A DNA stretch of 64,000 nt from Eretmocerus hayati. Lineage: Eukaryota; Arthropoda; Insecta; Hymenoptera; Aphelinidae. Both the position numbers and the translations under genes were made by a program. How positions within the stretch are numbered: the stretch's first letter is position 1; each line of letters begins with the position of its first letter. Below are positions 1-13,650 of the stretch, one piece after another. Below the pieces are notes generated by a model. That model did not search any database. It saw nothing but the letters and a program-made list of their open reading frames with translations, and was not told the DNA's origin. The stretch covers positions 164,349,685-164,413,684 of the forward strand of contig CM056741.1 in the NCBI GenBank assembly GCA_029851415.1. Reading direction: 5' to 3'.

Positions 1-3000
1 GTTTCATGTATGGTAACGACATTAAACGAGTTATGTAAATACAATTTTTTATTAAAGTAAAAAAAAACTATAATTGCATTTAAATGTTCCTATTATAGAA
101 GACCATTTTATCGAAAAAATCGTAAATAACTGAAAGTTTTTGACTATTTCATCGAATACTTTCCATCGTTGCTACTACTCATTTGTATAAAATCAGAGCT
201 GTGAAATTTTCACGTATAATAATTATTTATAAGGATTTGTTAGTAGTACGAGGACTGAAGGAAGTAGATATATTTATCCTTCGTCACTTTCAACGTACAT
301 AAGTTGAAAAATGTGACGGGAAAAGTCTGCGTGTTACCTAAAACTTTGTTAAGTTTTTTTTATTTTCTGTTGAGATATGTTGTGTTTTTTTTTCCTTCGG
401 TTCCCTTTGTTTCTGCTTCAATCTAAGCACTGTGATCTAACTTGATAGTTATATTTAATGTGAGTGTATATGATTCTCATTGATGGCCTATACTTGTCTG
501 GCTGCGATGAGCGTGAACTTGAATACAGAGTATGTATACATTTAATCATTTAATGCTGTATGTATAGAAATGTGGCGGTCTAACGCCAAATTTTTCTGCA
601 AAATTTGATATTCTCTGATTTTCACGAACAGTTTTTCAAAAGAGGCACGAATATTAAGATAACTCAATACGTATTGAGAGTGTATAGCATTGATCAAATT
701 TGTCGAAAGAAGCACCTTCCTTATAGACTAAAAATTTTGAAAGAGGACCAGACACGTGAATCCGATCATTTCGATATGTCACGGTAGTAATTTTTGTACA
801 TTGATTGCTCATCTTATTTATCACAATCATTGTATCTTTACGCGTTGTACATATTCTTCATTGTAAACTGTAATGATTGTTTTTGGATACAATTCACACG
901 AGCGTCCAATAGTTTTACGATTAATTGTAATTCTGATAGTTTCATTATTTCGCTACCAAACACGTGTGATCGTAGTTTTGAGAATTACGAAAAATCAACC
1001 GTTACTTTGTGAGTCAGTGATGAGTAAGGTTGATGAGATAACGCCAGTGCTCTTGAACCCTCATCATATCACTTGATATTTTTCTCAAATTTGTGATCAG
1101 TTTTCTGCCAAATGCTATCAGAGAAAAATAATTACAAATGAGTGATAAAACAATATTTCTACTTCACCCTCATACATTCATCTGCGTGTTGTTCTTATGG
1201 TGTGGAAATACTACGAGCTTTCCAAAAGGAAAAAAATGGAGTTGAAATTTGACGAATTTGAAGTGTGAATTTATGTACATAATTCATTGGTGAAATATAT
1301 TTCGGCACTCTCGTATATACAGATCATATCTCATGATCTCGGTGCTCAAATATGAACATTTTAGTTAACTTTCATCAATGTTCAAATGGTATCATCTAGC
1401 CGAATTCATCTCGGGGCATGATAATACGTGCTTTGAAGAGAATATGTGTAAATATATTCATGTTTGTTGTTTTTTCGGTCAAAGTGTCTGATAAAATCGA
1501 ATTTGTGCTACAATAAACAAATTTTATGGATATTGACTATCGTTTAAGAATTTTTGTACATAATACGAATGGATTCAGATGATCCATCATATTTTAAAAA
1601 ATCCTGCTAAGATAATATCTTTGAGACTTATTTCACATGCCTAAAACAAATGACTTCAGTCCGTGGAAGTCATGCTGTTCACGATTTTCTGCGTGGCATT
1701 TGTATGTAGAATTTTTGATTCAAACAAGCGTATGTGCCCACGAGAAAGAGAGTTGAATCAACGATACGAATTTTTGCGTGCCGAAATCTTCAGATTTTTC
1801 GCTTTTATTGAACGACTCCCAGCGTGTTCCGACGACAAAATCATAATTCATATCATCCCTGAAGGCTATGTTAAATTGTAGAGTTTGTTCAGATATATTG
1901 TAATATTATTTCCAAGTTCGCCGCATAACACACAGATGAGGAAGTTCAGACTTGGAACTTATGAATTGGTCTGTCTTACCACTTCTCACGAGGTTATGAT
2001 CAACGCGTGGAGTGTGTGCTATCATTCTAATCTTCGAGTGATATCGATTCATCGATGAATGTCTCCGTGTGTGATGAAAAAGACTTGTATTTGTTATTGT
2101 CGGTTTGTCGCACTATTAAAGGAATCATGAAATAAGAAATTCAGTCATTTTCAACATTTTCCTCATCCTCTATCCTTATTTTGATTAATTTCCTTCACTT
2201 ACAAACGGCCAAGTACCGCAACTACATTGAAAAGTTTTTAATAACTTTATTCATTTCGTATTCTCGATAAAAAAGTTGACCATGCAGTTTTTGATACTAA
2301 AAATCTGATTTCAGTCGGGCTAAGAGTGAGTATACTAATGATTTGCTTAAATGATTTACAAACAAAGGCGGCCATAAGACTGATACGAAAACAAGGCCGC
2401 GGCTCCGTAACAGTTTCATACTTACCGATATTGCCACGTTCAACTTTTCTGAATAATTTCTGAGATATTGATTGTATGAGTACATCTCGAAAATTGATGG
2501 AGATCATAATGAGGATACTTAACTTGGAGTTTGACATGGTCGGTATCGCACATCTAAAAAGCCATGCAATGGATTCATTAATCGTTATTTCCCAACACTT
2601 GTTCTGACTACAACTTTTGGATCAAAAATATCTTTCTTCAGATTCGATAGTTTCCATATTCAAATTCACTCAACGACTTTTTTTCCTCGTAGGATTACGT
2701 CACTCGTGATTCATTCCGTAGTCATCATTCATCACAATAATGAGCATATACCTAACAATCAAATGATCGTTGGTCTCCAATAGTACTAAAACAAAATAAC
2801 TTTCACGTATCAAACTAAACAGCAATCGAGACATTTCGATTCGCTATCTTGTTTTGCCATCAAAAACATTTCAATATTATGAAGCTCCCGAAAAAAGTAT
2901 GAATTCCTTCAAAAATTTTCAAGGCGATCACGGCAGAGAGCTTGCAAATTTTTAGCGATTTTCTAAAAGATCTCGCAGCTTCTCGTATACAATTTTATCT

Positions 3001-4690
3001 AATTCGATTGTTTAGTCATGTCAAAATAATTATTCACGCAATCTCACTTTGAGTTGGGCTCTATATAGAAGTAACTTGACTTTCAGCAGATAGTAGGCAA
3101 AATGGTAGCAATACACATTTTGTGTAAATTGGAGGTTCATTCTTTAATTTGGAAATGAGTTATGCCATATACTTCTTAATGCCATGTTAGAGTCTCGCGG
3201 CAAAAACGGGGTTACAACTTATGCGATGGTTTTTACCTCAATTGAGACCAGGATGGTTGCAAATGACTCAAAATTGCTTGAGGAATATGCCTCTGGTACG
3301 ATCTGTGACTCGATCTGTGAGGATAAACGTCTCTCGCTCTTGAGAAACAATCGATGAATCGCAAGATATTCCAATTCTGATTCGCAGGTGAACTTGCACC
3401 TTACATCGAGTTTTGAGGCAGATAGCTACTTTTTCCCTCACTGATCATACGAGAGGCATATTCCTGGAGCAATTCCAAGACATTTGCAACCAACCCCGTC
3501 TCAATTGATGGAGAAACCATTGCGAAAAGTGTAACCCCGTTTCGCGCGAGACTACGACACGGCCACAAAAGATTCTACGTCGGCTATCTCTGCACTTTAT
3601 AACAAAACAATTGCGAATTTCAGCTAAGGAATAACCAGAAGATTCAGCCATATTGATTTATTTCTCATAAATATGCTTGTCAAAAGTTATTAATGCTCAA
3701 AACTTACATATTCTTATCTACTATACAAAGTCATTGTCATTACATGATGTTACAAATATACATCAACTCCGTGCAACTAAAATAACTCACGTTCTTTTGC
3801 AACACAGGCACTGAATGTTGTCGAAACTATCAAAGCAAATTCTATAGAACCCAAGATAAAATAGTTCCTATTTTACAGAGTGAGCCGTTTCCAGTTTGAA
3901 TGTAATGAGGCAAGTCTAGAAACTTGAGAAATCTATTCCCAAATTGGCAATAAACGATAGAAAAATTAAAAGAGAAAACTCGTAATAGATTTCAAGGATT
4001 AAAATTTTCACATCCATTCAAGAAGAAAGAGGTCAGCTGAGAGTACATCACGTATATCAAACAATGACATAATGCATCACTCGAAGTTTTTGCCTTCCAC
4101 GTGATATTCAAGAATTCTAATAATTAGACGAATCCTGCAACTCATATCAAAAGTTTATGGATTAATTCAGTGTTGCATCATTGGGGTGATGCAATATTTG
4201 TACTAAAAAATTTGTGTCACGCTAGCAATGATCACTTGTTCCGTTCCATGAAAAAATGAAACTTCACTCCACTCTTCGTCCTTATCCGTCTGCGAAGAAT
4301 GCTTCACAGATTTGTGCATTCCCCCAGGCCACCTATCCAAGTTTAACGGACAAGGATTCTCGAAATATCGAACGTATCTCCAAAAAATCTGCCGATCAAC
4401 AAGAATAGAAGATTTATCAATCTTGTATTCTTGTTGATGTATCGTATCTTGCATTAAAAAGTCAAATCATCTCTAGACTGGTTTTGATTCTCAGAAAACT
4501 TAGATTGTGAAAGCTTTTTTGAAGAAATTTAAACTTGATGACAGATTATGAACGCACATATCAAGTTTCTCGGAGCATTTACAAAAACAAGCTTTTTGAT
4601 AGTCAAGTGTAAGTCGTAGTGAACCGTTTCAGACTTATCCGTTTGATCATCATCGACATTTTAAAATCATTCCAGGAATTTAAAGATCAA
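1..4690. other. No recognisable gene
   Basis: AT-rich DNA with only short open frames (the longest about 96 codons, minus strand 2537-2247). None has a recognisable domain, convincing flanking splice sites or compositional bias. It lies downstream of the minus-strand F-box/LRR gene, so its right edge may include that gene's 3' UTR. I see no repeat structure or RNA gene here. Confidence 0.6.
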
Positions 4691-4694
4691 AATA

Positions 4695-4700
4695 TTTATT
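4695..4700 (-). terminator. Candidate poly(A) signal of the F-box/LRR gene
   Basis: TTTATT on the plus strand reads AATAAA on the minus strand, about 405 bases past the F-box/LRR stop codon. The distance suits an insect 3' UTR. In DNA this AT-rich the hexamer also occurs by chance, so this rests on position only. Confidence 0.35.
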
Positions 4701-5105
4701 ATTCTTCAAATGTACAACTGTGCATGATACAAAATCATTTCACTGTGAGTTATAAGACATACACTTTTCAACTGTATTCTAATCATCTCCATTAACTCAG
4801 AATCTTCAAAGAAAAAATTGGATACTGAAACAACACGAATTGATCTTTTCAGTATTTCAACGAAGATTTGCAGATGGTACATCAACTATTACACCAAACT
4901 CTTAAATAAATTACCAATTTCAAGATCTCAACACTAATCCTTCGTCAGGAAAGTATTCAACTCTTCCGAGTTACTAATTGATTTCATTCAGAACTGTGCC
5001 ACACTTATTTTTCCCAAAAGCACAATTCATTAAAATGAGTAAAGAGAGAAGTTGCACAAATTTTCTCTCGTATGAGATTTTGATGCATCAGCAGCATAAC
5101 TATGT

Positions 5106-8100
5106 CTATGAAGCGCTGTCGGAGATGCTTTGTCTCCACGTGGCATGGAATGGGATTTTTAAAATCTTAACACGCGTTTTCGGTAGAGCGGTGAGTAGAA
5201 GTTTTTGGAGGTGCGGCAGCGGTAAAATTTCAACTTGAGGATTGCTAACATTAGATTGCGCGTTTTCATCTGAAAGAGAATGGTAGAGTAAGAAAATTGC
5301 ATGTTGAACAGGTGTTTGATAATCATTCCAAACTCACCTTTTGGATTATTCCTATCATTGACCATATCTTCGATCAAATGCAAACATGGTACAGGTTTCA
5401 GCACAGGTATCGAATCTCCTGAGATTTGCTTACCCATTTGCTTGCATTGGTCAATGAATAATTCTGTAACTCTCAACAGCTCTTGAGTGACACCCCAAAC
5501 AAAATGAGTCAAGTTATTCGATAGTTCCGTGACGCCTCCCAAAATCATATTATTCGACGTTGCGGATTGGGACACGTAAGTAGGTATTATGAGCAACCTC
5601 TTAATATTTTTGCAATTGGCCAAGCAGTCATCGAACCCATTTTTGACATCAAAGTTGACCAACTCTAACTGGGTCAACTTATTCAACTGAGAAATGCCAT
5701 TTAGTATATCAAAAGTGCAACAAGAGCCTTGACCTTTTTCAAGCCTGAGTCGCTCCAAATTTTGCAGTTTGATCAAGATTGTGGTTCCAAATTTATCAGG
5801 GAAATCCGAACATTCACCCAATTCGAGTGTGTCAAGATTCTGCAGAGATTGTATGATGTCTATTCTTTTCCTTCCTAGATCTTTGACAGATGTCAAACTC
5901 TGAAAATTATGAAAACATTGCATCAGTGCCAAGATCGAAGTTCAGAATTAAATATAAGTGACTCGAGGTTAACATTTTTCGAGGACAGAAGTCGAGGAAG
6001 ATTTCCAAAGATAATTGGAATAATAAAGCTGAATTGTGTTTCGACGATATTCCCTTGCAAAGAACAAGAGAGAGAATGGAACCAAAGAGAGGCATGCAGC
6101 TTCTACAAGTTTTCATTCTACTGACCATCCATCAAACCTGTCTCTCTCAAAGTGAATTTGATAATACCATTCATATGCCGAGACTCATGAAGAGTGTATT
6201 CAAACTAGCATTAACTCTCGGGGTGGGGTTTGGGATGTATTCAATCTATGAATGTTATCATCGTGTGTCCCTATGAGCGTGTTCACAAATAATGGATATG
6301 CAGTGCACACTGCGCATGTGCACTGCACACGTGCACATGTGCAGTTCACCGGAAGATTGAAGGTCTCAAATCAGGCAATTCCGGATTCGAACCGGTTTGT
6401 GTCTTTACTCCGTTACCGGCTGATCCAAAATAGGAATCTACGAGTTCTGGACCGTTTGGCTAGATTTCGATGAGCTGCACATGCATATTTGGGGACACAC
6501 CCTAAGGAAAGTCAATGACGCCGTCAACTCATCAAAGTCAGATTAACTGACTTTGATGTTTGTACGAGATTTATACTGATCCGCGCGCTTTGATCGCTTA
6601 ATCCTTTCTGCGTGAATGTCCATAAAAGTAGACATACACGAAAACAAAGAATGGCGATAACTTCCATTTAGTTTGATGGAAACATCCGGAAAATTCAGGA
6701 ATATGAACCAGCCCACAAAAATCAGAGTCCCACAGGAATTATACTGAAACTTGCTTGATCGAACCTTCTAAAGGTACAAAGCATAAAATTTTTAAAACAC
6801 CCAATTGCAGATTTTAAATTTATCATTAAATCATGGCGCCTCATCCACTCTTTGATTAAAATTCTTGACTAGATATCTACTTTGCTAAATGAATCAAATA
6901 CTCACCAAATGAGTTATATTCATCAGATCTGTCAAGGGCGACAAATCGCCTTGTAAAGACATGCCACTGATAGCTTTGAGTCTTAATTCAGTGCAGTTAC
7001 TCAAATTGGTCACGGGCTCAAGATTGAGAGAGTCGCACTTGATTGTCAAAGCACTAAAGACCTGCAACTGAGGACAACTTTTCATGACATCCTCGACAAC
7101 ATAAGCAGGGCACCTGCATAATTCCAATTTGGTCAAGCTCGAAACTTTCGGTATTATCTCAATGAATTTCTTCCAAACGGTGTCGGCGTCCCCGACGATG
7201 AGCATTTTTCTGAGATCCAAGTGTTGAGTTCCGCGTTTTCTTAGAGTATCAGCCAAGCCATCCCAATCAGTGACTTGGCTGTTCTTCATCCGAACTGTTT
7301 TCCATAAAGATGGGTGAGCAGCTAGATCTCTCCACATTCTACTGACCCGAGCTGCTCGAAGAAGTTCTTGAACTTTGAGGTATTGGAAAATCTTTGTGAG
7401 GGCATTGTAACCGGCGCAGATAGAAGCCATGAAATTTTGGCGATGATCGATCTCAGGTTGCAACTGTTTTCTGCTGTACAGAAAAAATTATTCTTCATAA
7501 TTTTTGTTATCCTTATCGTATCAAATCTCTATCTCATTATCAGAAACAATCACTCAGAGTGATGTATTGCGGGACACTAACTATTTCAACCACTGAAGAA
7601 CTCATCATTAAACAGAGGGGCAGATCGAAGTAGGCAGTTGAAATTTTCAATTGGGAGACACAACGCTCTTGCAAGAAATTTAGCAAGGTGTAGCGCACAT
7701 TCTGTGACTATCGTGTGAGTTAGAATGTTCCGTATCTCGAGAACTTGAGAAGTAATCTATCGTACAACTCATCAACAACGCAAGCTGCATATCATCGCAT
7801 TTTTCAGAATTATAAATGAACTTTTGAACAGGAATAGGCCAAAAGTGATGAAAAATTGATATGGACCATCATCTCAATATGGGTTGTTCAGAATCAAAGT
7901 AAATCAAGTTCAGTGTAGCCTCGAGCAAATTGTAAGAGAATCAGCTTAAAAATTTCCAACGTTTTGATGGATTTCAAGTGATCTTTTGCAGAGAATTTTT
8001 TCCAACCAATAATACTCCTCGGCTTGAGAGATATTTCTGGATGCGGGATAGTTTCCATTCATGCGTTGATTGAGGAGCATGATGAGTCTCAAAAGTGGGC

Positions 8101-10970
8101 TTGGTTCATTTTGATTCTCAACAGTTCATAGATGAACCCTTAGTTGACCACCTACTAGCGATTTGGCACTCATGAAATTTGAATTGTTCTTCAAGAGCTA
8201 GATTTCTTCTTTTGGGATCATTCATCTTTGGATCAAGTCTTTCAAATGCACCAATTTCAGAATTTTGAAACAATTATTTCTACCAAAGTGTCGGTAAGAC
8301 AGAGATTGCATGTACTGCATGGAATCTTGAGAGATGAGTCATTTTAAAAATGATCAGAGCAACAACTAGAATGGTTTTTTTTCAGGAGTTGCAAAATTTC
8401 CATTGACACGACTCAGAAATATTACTCCGGGATGACCTTTAATGTAAGTTTTATTCAATATGAGTGAACTCTACTCTGATCTCAAAAGGTCGAAGTTTAT
8501 AGAAGTAATTTTAACAAGTCATTTTCCACGAAAAAATTGGGAAATTTTCGGGATCTTGCCACGTCGCTACCAGGTGGGTTGGAGTGTAAATAATTCTCAC
8601 GTAAGTATTTGAGGGTTGCCATTTTTTGCAAATGCTACAAAGGAAAACCTTAAACTTTTCCTCCTCCACAACTTCAAAATCGAACCATTTTATTGTGATA
8701 TGTGTTGAGGCACATGACAAAATTCACCGTACGTAAAAACGCACAAAAAGCAATTCAATCTCGCATGGTGAATCTCATGGGATGATATGGTCTCAACTTG
8801 AGAAACTCAAGACATCGAGTTATCTAATATCAATCGCGAGGAAGCAAGAATGAGGTATAGTGTGGGCGCCCACCGCACCGAGACTCCCGTGGTGACTTTA
8901 ATTCCTCCGGAACATCTATACGTTATTCTATGTATTTTGACGCGCTGAACCGATTTTTTGAGGTCGCTCTCCCGAATTCCGAAAACTTTTTCTGTTATTA
9001 ACAATGATCAATTATAAAATTATTTTGTATGCAAAATTCAAGTTCTTGGCCGATAACTCAAGTTATAGGTATTCCCCGGGAAAGCTTTATCAAATCAAAA
9101 ATGTAGATGGTAAAATTTCCCACAAAAAAGTCCTCATAAATTTCCCCGGACATGTAAACCCGAGTCGGGAAGGGCGCGGTTAAGATGCGTTTAAATAGGG
9201 CCGTCAACACTGCGTTGTTAGATGCGCTACCTATTTGACAGCTGTAATTTTCTGGCAAAGTGACCAAAAGCATCTTGAAGAGGATTAAATTTTCTTCAAA
9301 ATGGCTCAAGTCGTATCTCGCCTAGTACGAAGCTTTTCCAGTGTGGAGCGAGAGAAAGTGAAAAAGTGCAGATTCTGAGTGTTTAGCTGCGAGAATAGCG
9401 TTTTGACACACTTATTCAACTTTCTTCTGAGCCATGCTCAAAGGGCTTCGTTCTCAGCGAGATACACACGACTTGTGCCATTTTCCAGGGAATCCCATCC
9501 TTTCCAAGATGCATTTAGTCGCTTTGCCAGAAAATGACAACTGTCAAATTGGCAGCGCATTCAACACCTTCACTGCGATGGGCCCCACCGGTGGGGCCCA
9601 CGCGTCCAACTCTGTGTGCGGCGGTGATCAAAATCCCATTGAGTGGGCCCCACCGGTGGGGCCCATCGCACACAGGAACCGAAGGCGTTTTTAATAATGC
9701 AACGTTGACGTCCCATTTAAACGCATGTTAACCGCGCCGAGCGCTTTTCGCGTCCTTTCTGACTCGGGTTTCCATTTCCCAGGAAACTTGTGAGGACCTT
9801 TTTTGTGGGAAATTTTACGATCTACATTTTTTTATCTAATGAAACTTTCCCGAGAAATGCATAGGACTCGAGATATCGGCAAAGAACCTGAATTTTGCAA
9901 ACAAAATTGTTAATAACAAAAAAGTATTCGGACTTTAGGAAAGCGACCTCGAAAAATTAATTCAGCGCGTCAAAATACATGTAATAACGTATAGGTTTTC
10001 CGGGGGAATTGAAGTGGCCAAAGGAGCCTCGGTGGGCGCCCCGACTAGTATAGGCATTACGTAGCTTCATCTCCATGGTGTCAGGGACAGGATTTTGATG
10101 GAAGCAAAAACAAAAAGGAAAGTATGCGCAACCAAGGGGTTGCAACTGGATGAATTACCTTACTTCTTCGGTCGTTAAAATTGATCTCAATACAATATCT
10201 TGTTCGGGATGTTCGTTCTGTTCTTTATCTGGAGGTGCTTCAGGAGGTGGGATAACTTCGGTCAGTGTAAGATTTTCAATGTTCTTAACACCATCGGAGG
10301 GTTCCAGCAATGGCGACAAACTTTCTATAGGCGGCAATGTGTCATACGGACTTTCGGTAACATTTTCACTGAGAATGAAGGGGTTAGCTTCAGGAGATTC
10401 ATCGGCTTTTGGTTCCGCGCAATCCATTTTATCCTCAACGCTTGCGCATATTTTTTCTGATGCACCTTGAGCACTCATAGGCGAATTACAAACCTGAACA
10501 GCAGCGGTAATATTGGGTGACTTATCACCAGGAATATGGGGTGGCTGATCACCAATTTTTTCTTGCCTCATTGTTACGGCAGGCTGAACTGCCATCGCGT
10601 TATTCTTTGGTACAACGATATATTTTCTACCACCCATTGTAGCGATATTCTGAGCAGGCTTTAGAGAATTCAATTCATGCTTTTGAATATACTCATAACC
10701 CGGCTGTAAATGACGATGACCATCTCCATCGCCGGGAGAGGCAGAATGACTAGAAAGGAGCACCGGTTTAGAAACTTTTGAATTATCCGATGGTGCGGTA
10801 GATTGCAAACCATCTGATTTTGGAATCCTCTGTAATTTTGGAAGCAGTCTTGCTTGAGCCACTGCTTTACTGTTGGATGAGCTCATAGTACTGATTGGTA
10901 TCAATGGTGGCGGATTTATTTCAGTATTTGATTGATTTTGAACAAGGTCGGTCGACGAGAATCGACAATT
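5106..10970 (-). CDS. F-box / leucine-rich-repeat protein (C-terminal part of gene, four exons)
   Basis: F-box/LRR proteins are usually substrate adaptors of SCF ubiquitin ligases: the F-box binds SKP1 and the LRRs bind the target. Exons read on the minus strand: 10970-10159, 7473-6906, 5899-5338 and 5269-5106. Splice phases agree at every junction (2/2, 0/0, 1/1) and the last intron is only 68 bp. Exon 10970-10159 encodes a disordered, Ser/Pro/Glu-rich region. The next begins with an F-box (ALTKIFQYLKVQELLRAARV, then W-RDLA-HPSLW-TVRM) and runs into LRRs (LTKLELCRCP, ELRLKAI, LDTLELGEC, LTQLELVNFDVK). The final exon ends the protein with ALPKTRVKILKIPFHATWRQ and a TAG stop. The frame that stays open across the last intron (to 5159) is a false C-terminus: a strong AAAG/GTGAGT donor interrupts it. 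No start codon is convincing in exon 10970-10159, so 5' exons are missing, probably the MBD exons upstream. Confidence 0.85.
6261..6505. repeat. Possible small TIR/tRNA-like repeat in an intron
   Basis: The piece starts with GTGTGTCCC and ends with its near-complement GGGACACAC. It carries clustered TGCACATGTGCA-type alternations near 6300-6350. On the minus strand it contains GGTTCGAATCC, identical to a tRNA B box, with an A-box-like TAGCCAAACGG about 58 bases upstream. No tRNA acceptor stem can be folded around these boxes. A MITE or tRNA-derived SINE remnant is possible. No clear target duplication was seen. Confidence 0.3.
8853..10055. mobile_element. Foldback (long inverted repeat) element in an F-box gene intron
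   Basis: The left arm (about 8853-9330) is the diverged reverse complement of the right arm (about 9450-10055). Shared landmarks include GGGCGCCCACCG near both outer ends, CTATACGTTATT, TTTTGACGCGCTGAA and GAGGTCGCT. The centre holds two nearly perfect copies of a GC-rich palindrome (GGGCCCCACCGGTGGGGCCC) at about 9581-9600 and 9644-9663. No transposase is encoded: the open frames in the two arms are mirror images of one another. It lies wholly inside the intron between exons 10159 and 7473. Confidence 0.75.
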
Positions 10971-13320
10971 CTGTGGAACGAAATCAATACAATTTAGATA
11001 GAGAACAAATCAGTAAGATCGAGATATAAGGAGTTGAATTTCAAAACCAGTCCTCGACGACTTTGTATAGATTGGTGGAAGCGCGTGAAAATGCATACAA
11101 TTATACACCGGGTACACACCGAATACTACGGATCCATTCTGAATGAAACAAACCGAGGTGATCTTGAAAATGCGAGTAATGTGTTCACTCTTGCATCGAC
11201 CTGTATGAAATTTTTTTGCTCCATAACGATTTCTGAATGGAGTGTCTGGAATAAATTGGTAGTTGAACTCCTGATCATGAACAATTGTTTGCTCGTACGA
11301 GCAACTTCAAACTGCTGACTTCAGTTCGTTGATCAAAGAAGAAATAATACCAACTCTTAGAGTAGCACCCTCTTTCCAATTGAAAATTCAATTGAGTTTT
11401 GACATTCTTGATGGACTATTGCCGAGATTTCCTGAGTTATTGACACAGAAATCGAAAAACTGTCAGAGGTCAACAAGCGCCACCAATGTAGCCAAGACAG
11501 TGTTCAGTAGTTCTGTGCTCTAAACTGTCCTTCACCACTTTCTCCAATTTTCTCATCAAGATATTAAAGCCCGGTTGACCAGGTATTTTATAAAATCCCA
11601 CGACATGTTGAAGGAAGAATTGCAACCAGAGTATGATATTCCGTGAAGTCGTGAGAACCAATTCAAAAAGTTACAACACCGTCGAACATCAACGAGCGCT
11701 CCAACTCGTTACTTCGTTAAGAGATATCAGGTAAAAACTACATTTGAACGTCTACCACACGATCATTTTCAATTGAATACTTATGAAGTATTTCAAAAAC
11801 TTCACAGGAAAAATTCATACTGGAAAGGGTTAACTATTGGAGAGATGCATCCACTCAGTGTTTTTCAACCTTCCGAGTTCACAACTCTTACAAATACAAT
11901 GCACAGGTTGCACAGGGTCTCCTGGACCCCACGCAGTAATTGCAGTGCTGATGCAAATATCGAACCAAATTTTGAACGCATATCCCTTTCAACATCTACC
12001 CAAGGGCACCAATAGTTTTCGCACATCATGATGACTCAGCTGTCGCACTGAGTCTGAAGTACTCAGCCAAACTGTTTACCGCGCTGAATTGCCTCCCCCA
12101 CCTGACAAAAATGAGACATACCCAAATGATCGCACTGAAAATCAAGTGGTACGCATCAAGGTACGACAAATGTCGCTACGTACCTTGTATTTCAAATTCT
12201 AACGCTCTTTTACGCTTAGGGTCTTTTGGACTCTTGTAACCACAATGGGTTCAAAAGGAATAAAAAGAAGTTGACTCAGCGGTCGGAGGGGGTCAGCGGC
12301 CAGCGGTATGCATGAAATCAAATCGATCGAATCTCACGTACATTCTGTACTGCTGGCCATTTCTAGAACACTTACACAACGAATAGAACTCAAAATTTTC
12401 GCACTCTTCAGGATCGTTCCATGTCTCGCAAATGTCGTTATTATCGAATTAAAAGCAATGGCATTATTTTCACAGTACGTTAAGCAGCAGCTCGTGAATT
12501 TGTGTGATAAGACAGTTCCTAACACTTGAAACACATCTTTCCGATCAAGTAAAAAAATATGAAATAAATAGGTATTGGATGGACGTATAATTTCCAGAAT
12601 ATACAGAACCTCCCATTCTTTAGGACCGTCAATAAATCGTGGGAATTCTCATCAACATAGAAGATTACGGCAATGACCATGGATTTGGAAAGGGGCGGAA
12701 ATAAGAAAAATAGATGAAGAGGAAAAAACTATGTGAAAGAAGACATCACTATCAACACAAGTTTGGCAGTCTCGAAATGGTAACTCGGAACTAAATACTG
12801 CGTCGAAATTCCCTTGAATTTTGTATAGCCCATGGCACACTAAAAGAAAAATCTCCAAGACGATCTTCAAAAATAAGTCAACTGAGCTTTTGAATAAGGT
12901 CTGATGAATAATTAGAGGGCACTGGGAATGATTTTTCAAATTGTATGTGCGACTCCAAAAATTGAGCTTCATTTACACAGGTACTCGTTCAAACAAGATG
13001 ATTCAAAAGTGAAAATTATTCATACTGACCCATTAAATTTACAAGGACGAGATTTGTGATTCATTTCTAAGCCTTGAATCCAATTGCAAGAGATTTGAAA
13101 TTCTTGCTTACTGAAAAAGCTTATATGATTCCCATACGTTCGGAAATATATGAATTTAGGATAAATAAGTCTTCATCTACCAGGTATTACTCCTTACGAC
13201 TCCAAGCGTTTTTACCCTTTATCTTCAAACGAGAGAAGGACGGCTGATAATTTATTTTTTAAATAGTGCAAATTTTTCCGAATACGGGCGAAATCATTTC
13301 AATCCCAAGAAAGTACAAAT

Positions 13321-13650
13321 CTATTTACGCCAGAGGTAAGTAAATTGGGTTATTAATCCTGGGTTCCTAAGTAGCAAACAAGACTGACAGTGAGTTGGGG
13401 ACTTTGACCATGAAATAGATGTTGATTCATTAAGAGGAGATGGAAATGAGTAAGTTGAAATGGGATCTGATTGCAAGTTGCAGGAGGAAACTGTTCGGCG
13501 GAGCGATGACTGACCATTCCAAGAAATTCTAGCTTGGTGCAAATTTAAATCAGACACAGCAGCTGGGCGATGATTTGCACCTATTTTTGATTCTACATTT
13601 TGTCATTGAATTTTCAGCTTGAGAAGCTGGAGCAACTGGCTTAAAAAAAA
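13321..13650 (-). other. Unresolved open stretch, possible exon
   Basis: After a good acceptor (TCTATTTTCAG) at about 13650 the minus strand reads TALFFKPVAPASQAENSMTK in one frame. About 20 codons later a second frame is open for some 90 codons, rich in Ser, Asn, Gln and Pro, ending at TAG near 13321. The two frames cannot be joined without an indel, and neither phase fits the flanking exons. It may be a diverged or alternative exon, a pseudo-exon, or chance. Confidence 0.2.

Noticed and set aside
5159..5337. Long open continuation of the F-box/LRR exon
   Set aside because: It crosses a strong donor at 5337 and a strong acceptor at 5270. The spliced frame gives a far better LRR end.
10150..10470. 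106-codon and 86-codon plus-strand frames
   Set aside because: They are the opposite strand of the well-supported exon 10970-10159.
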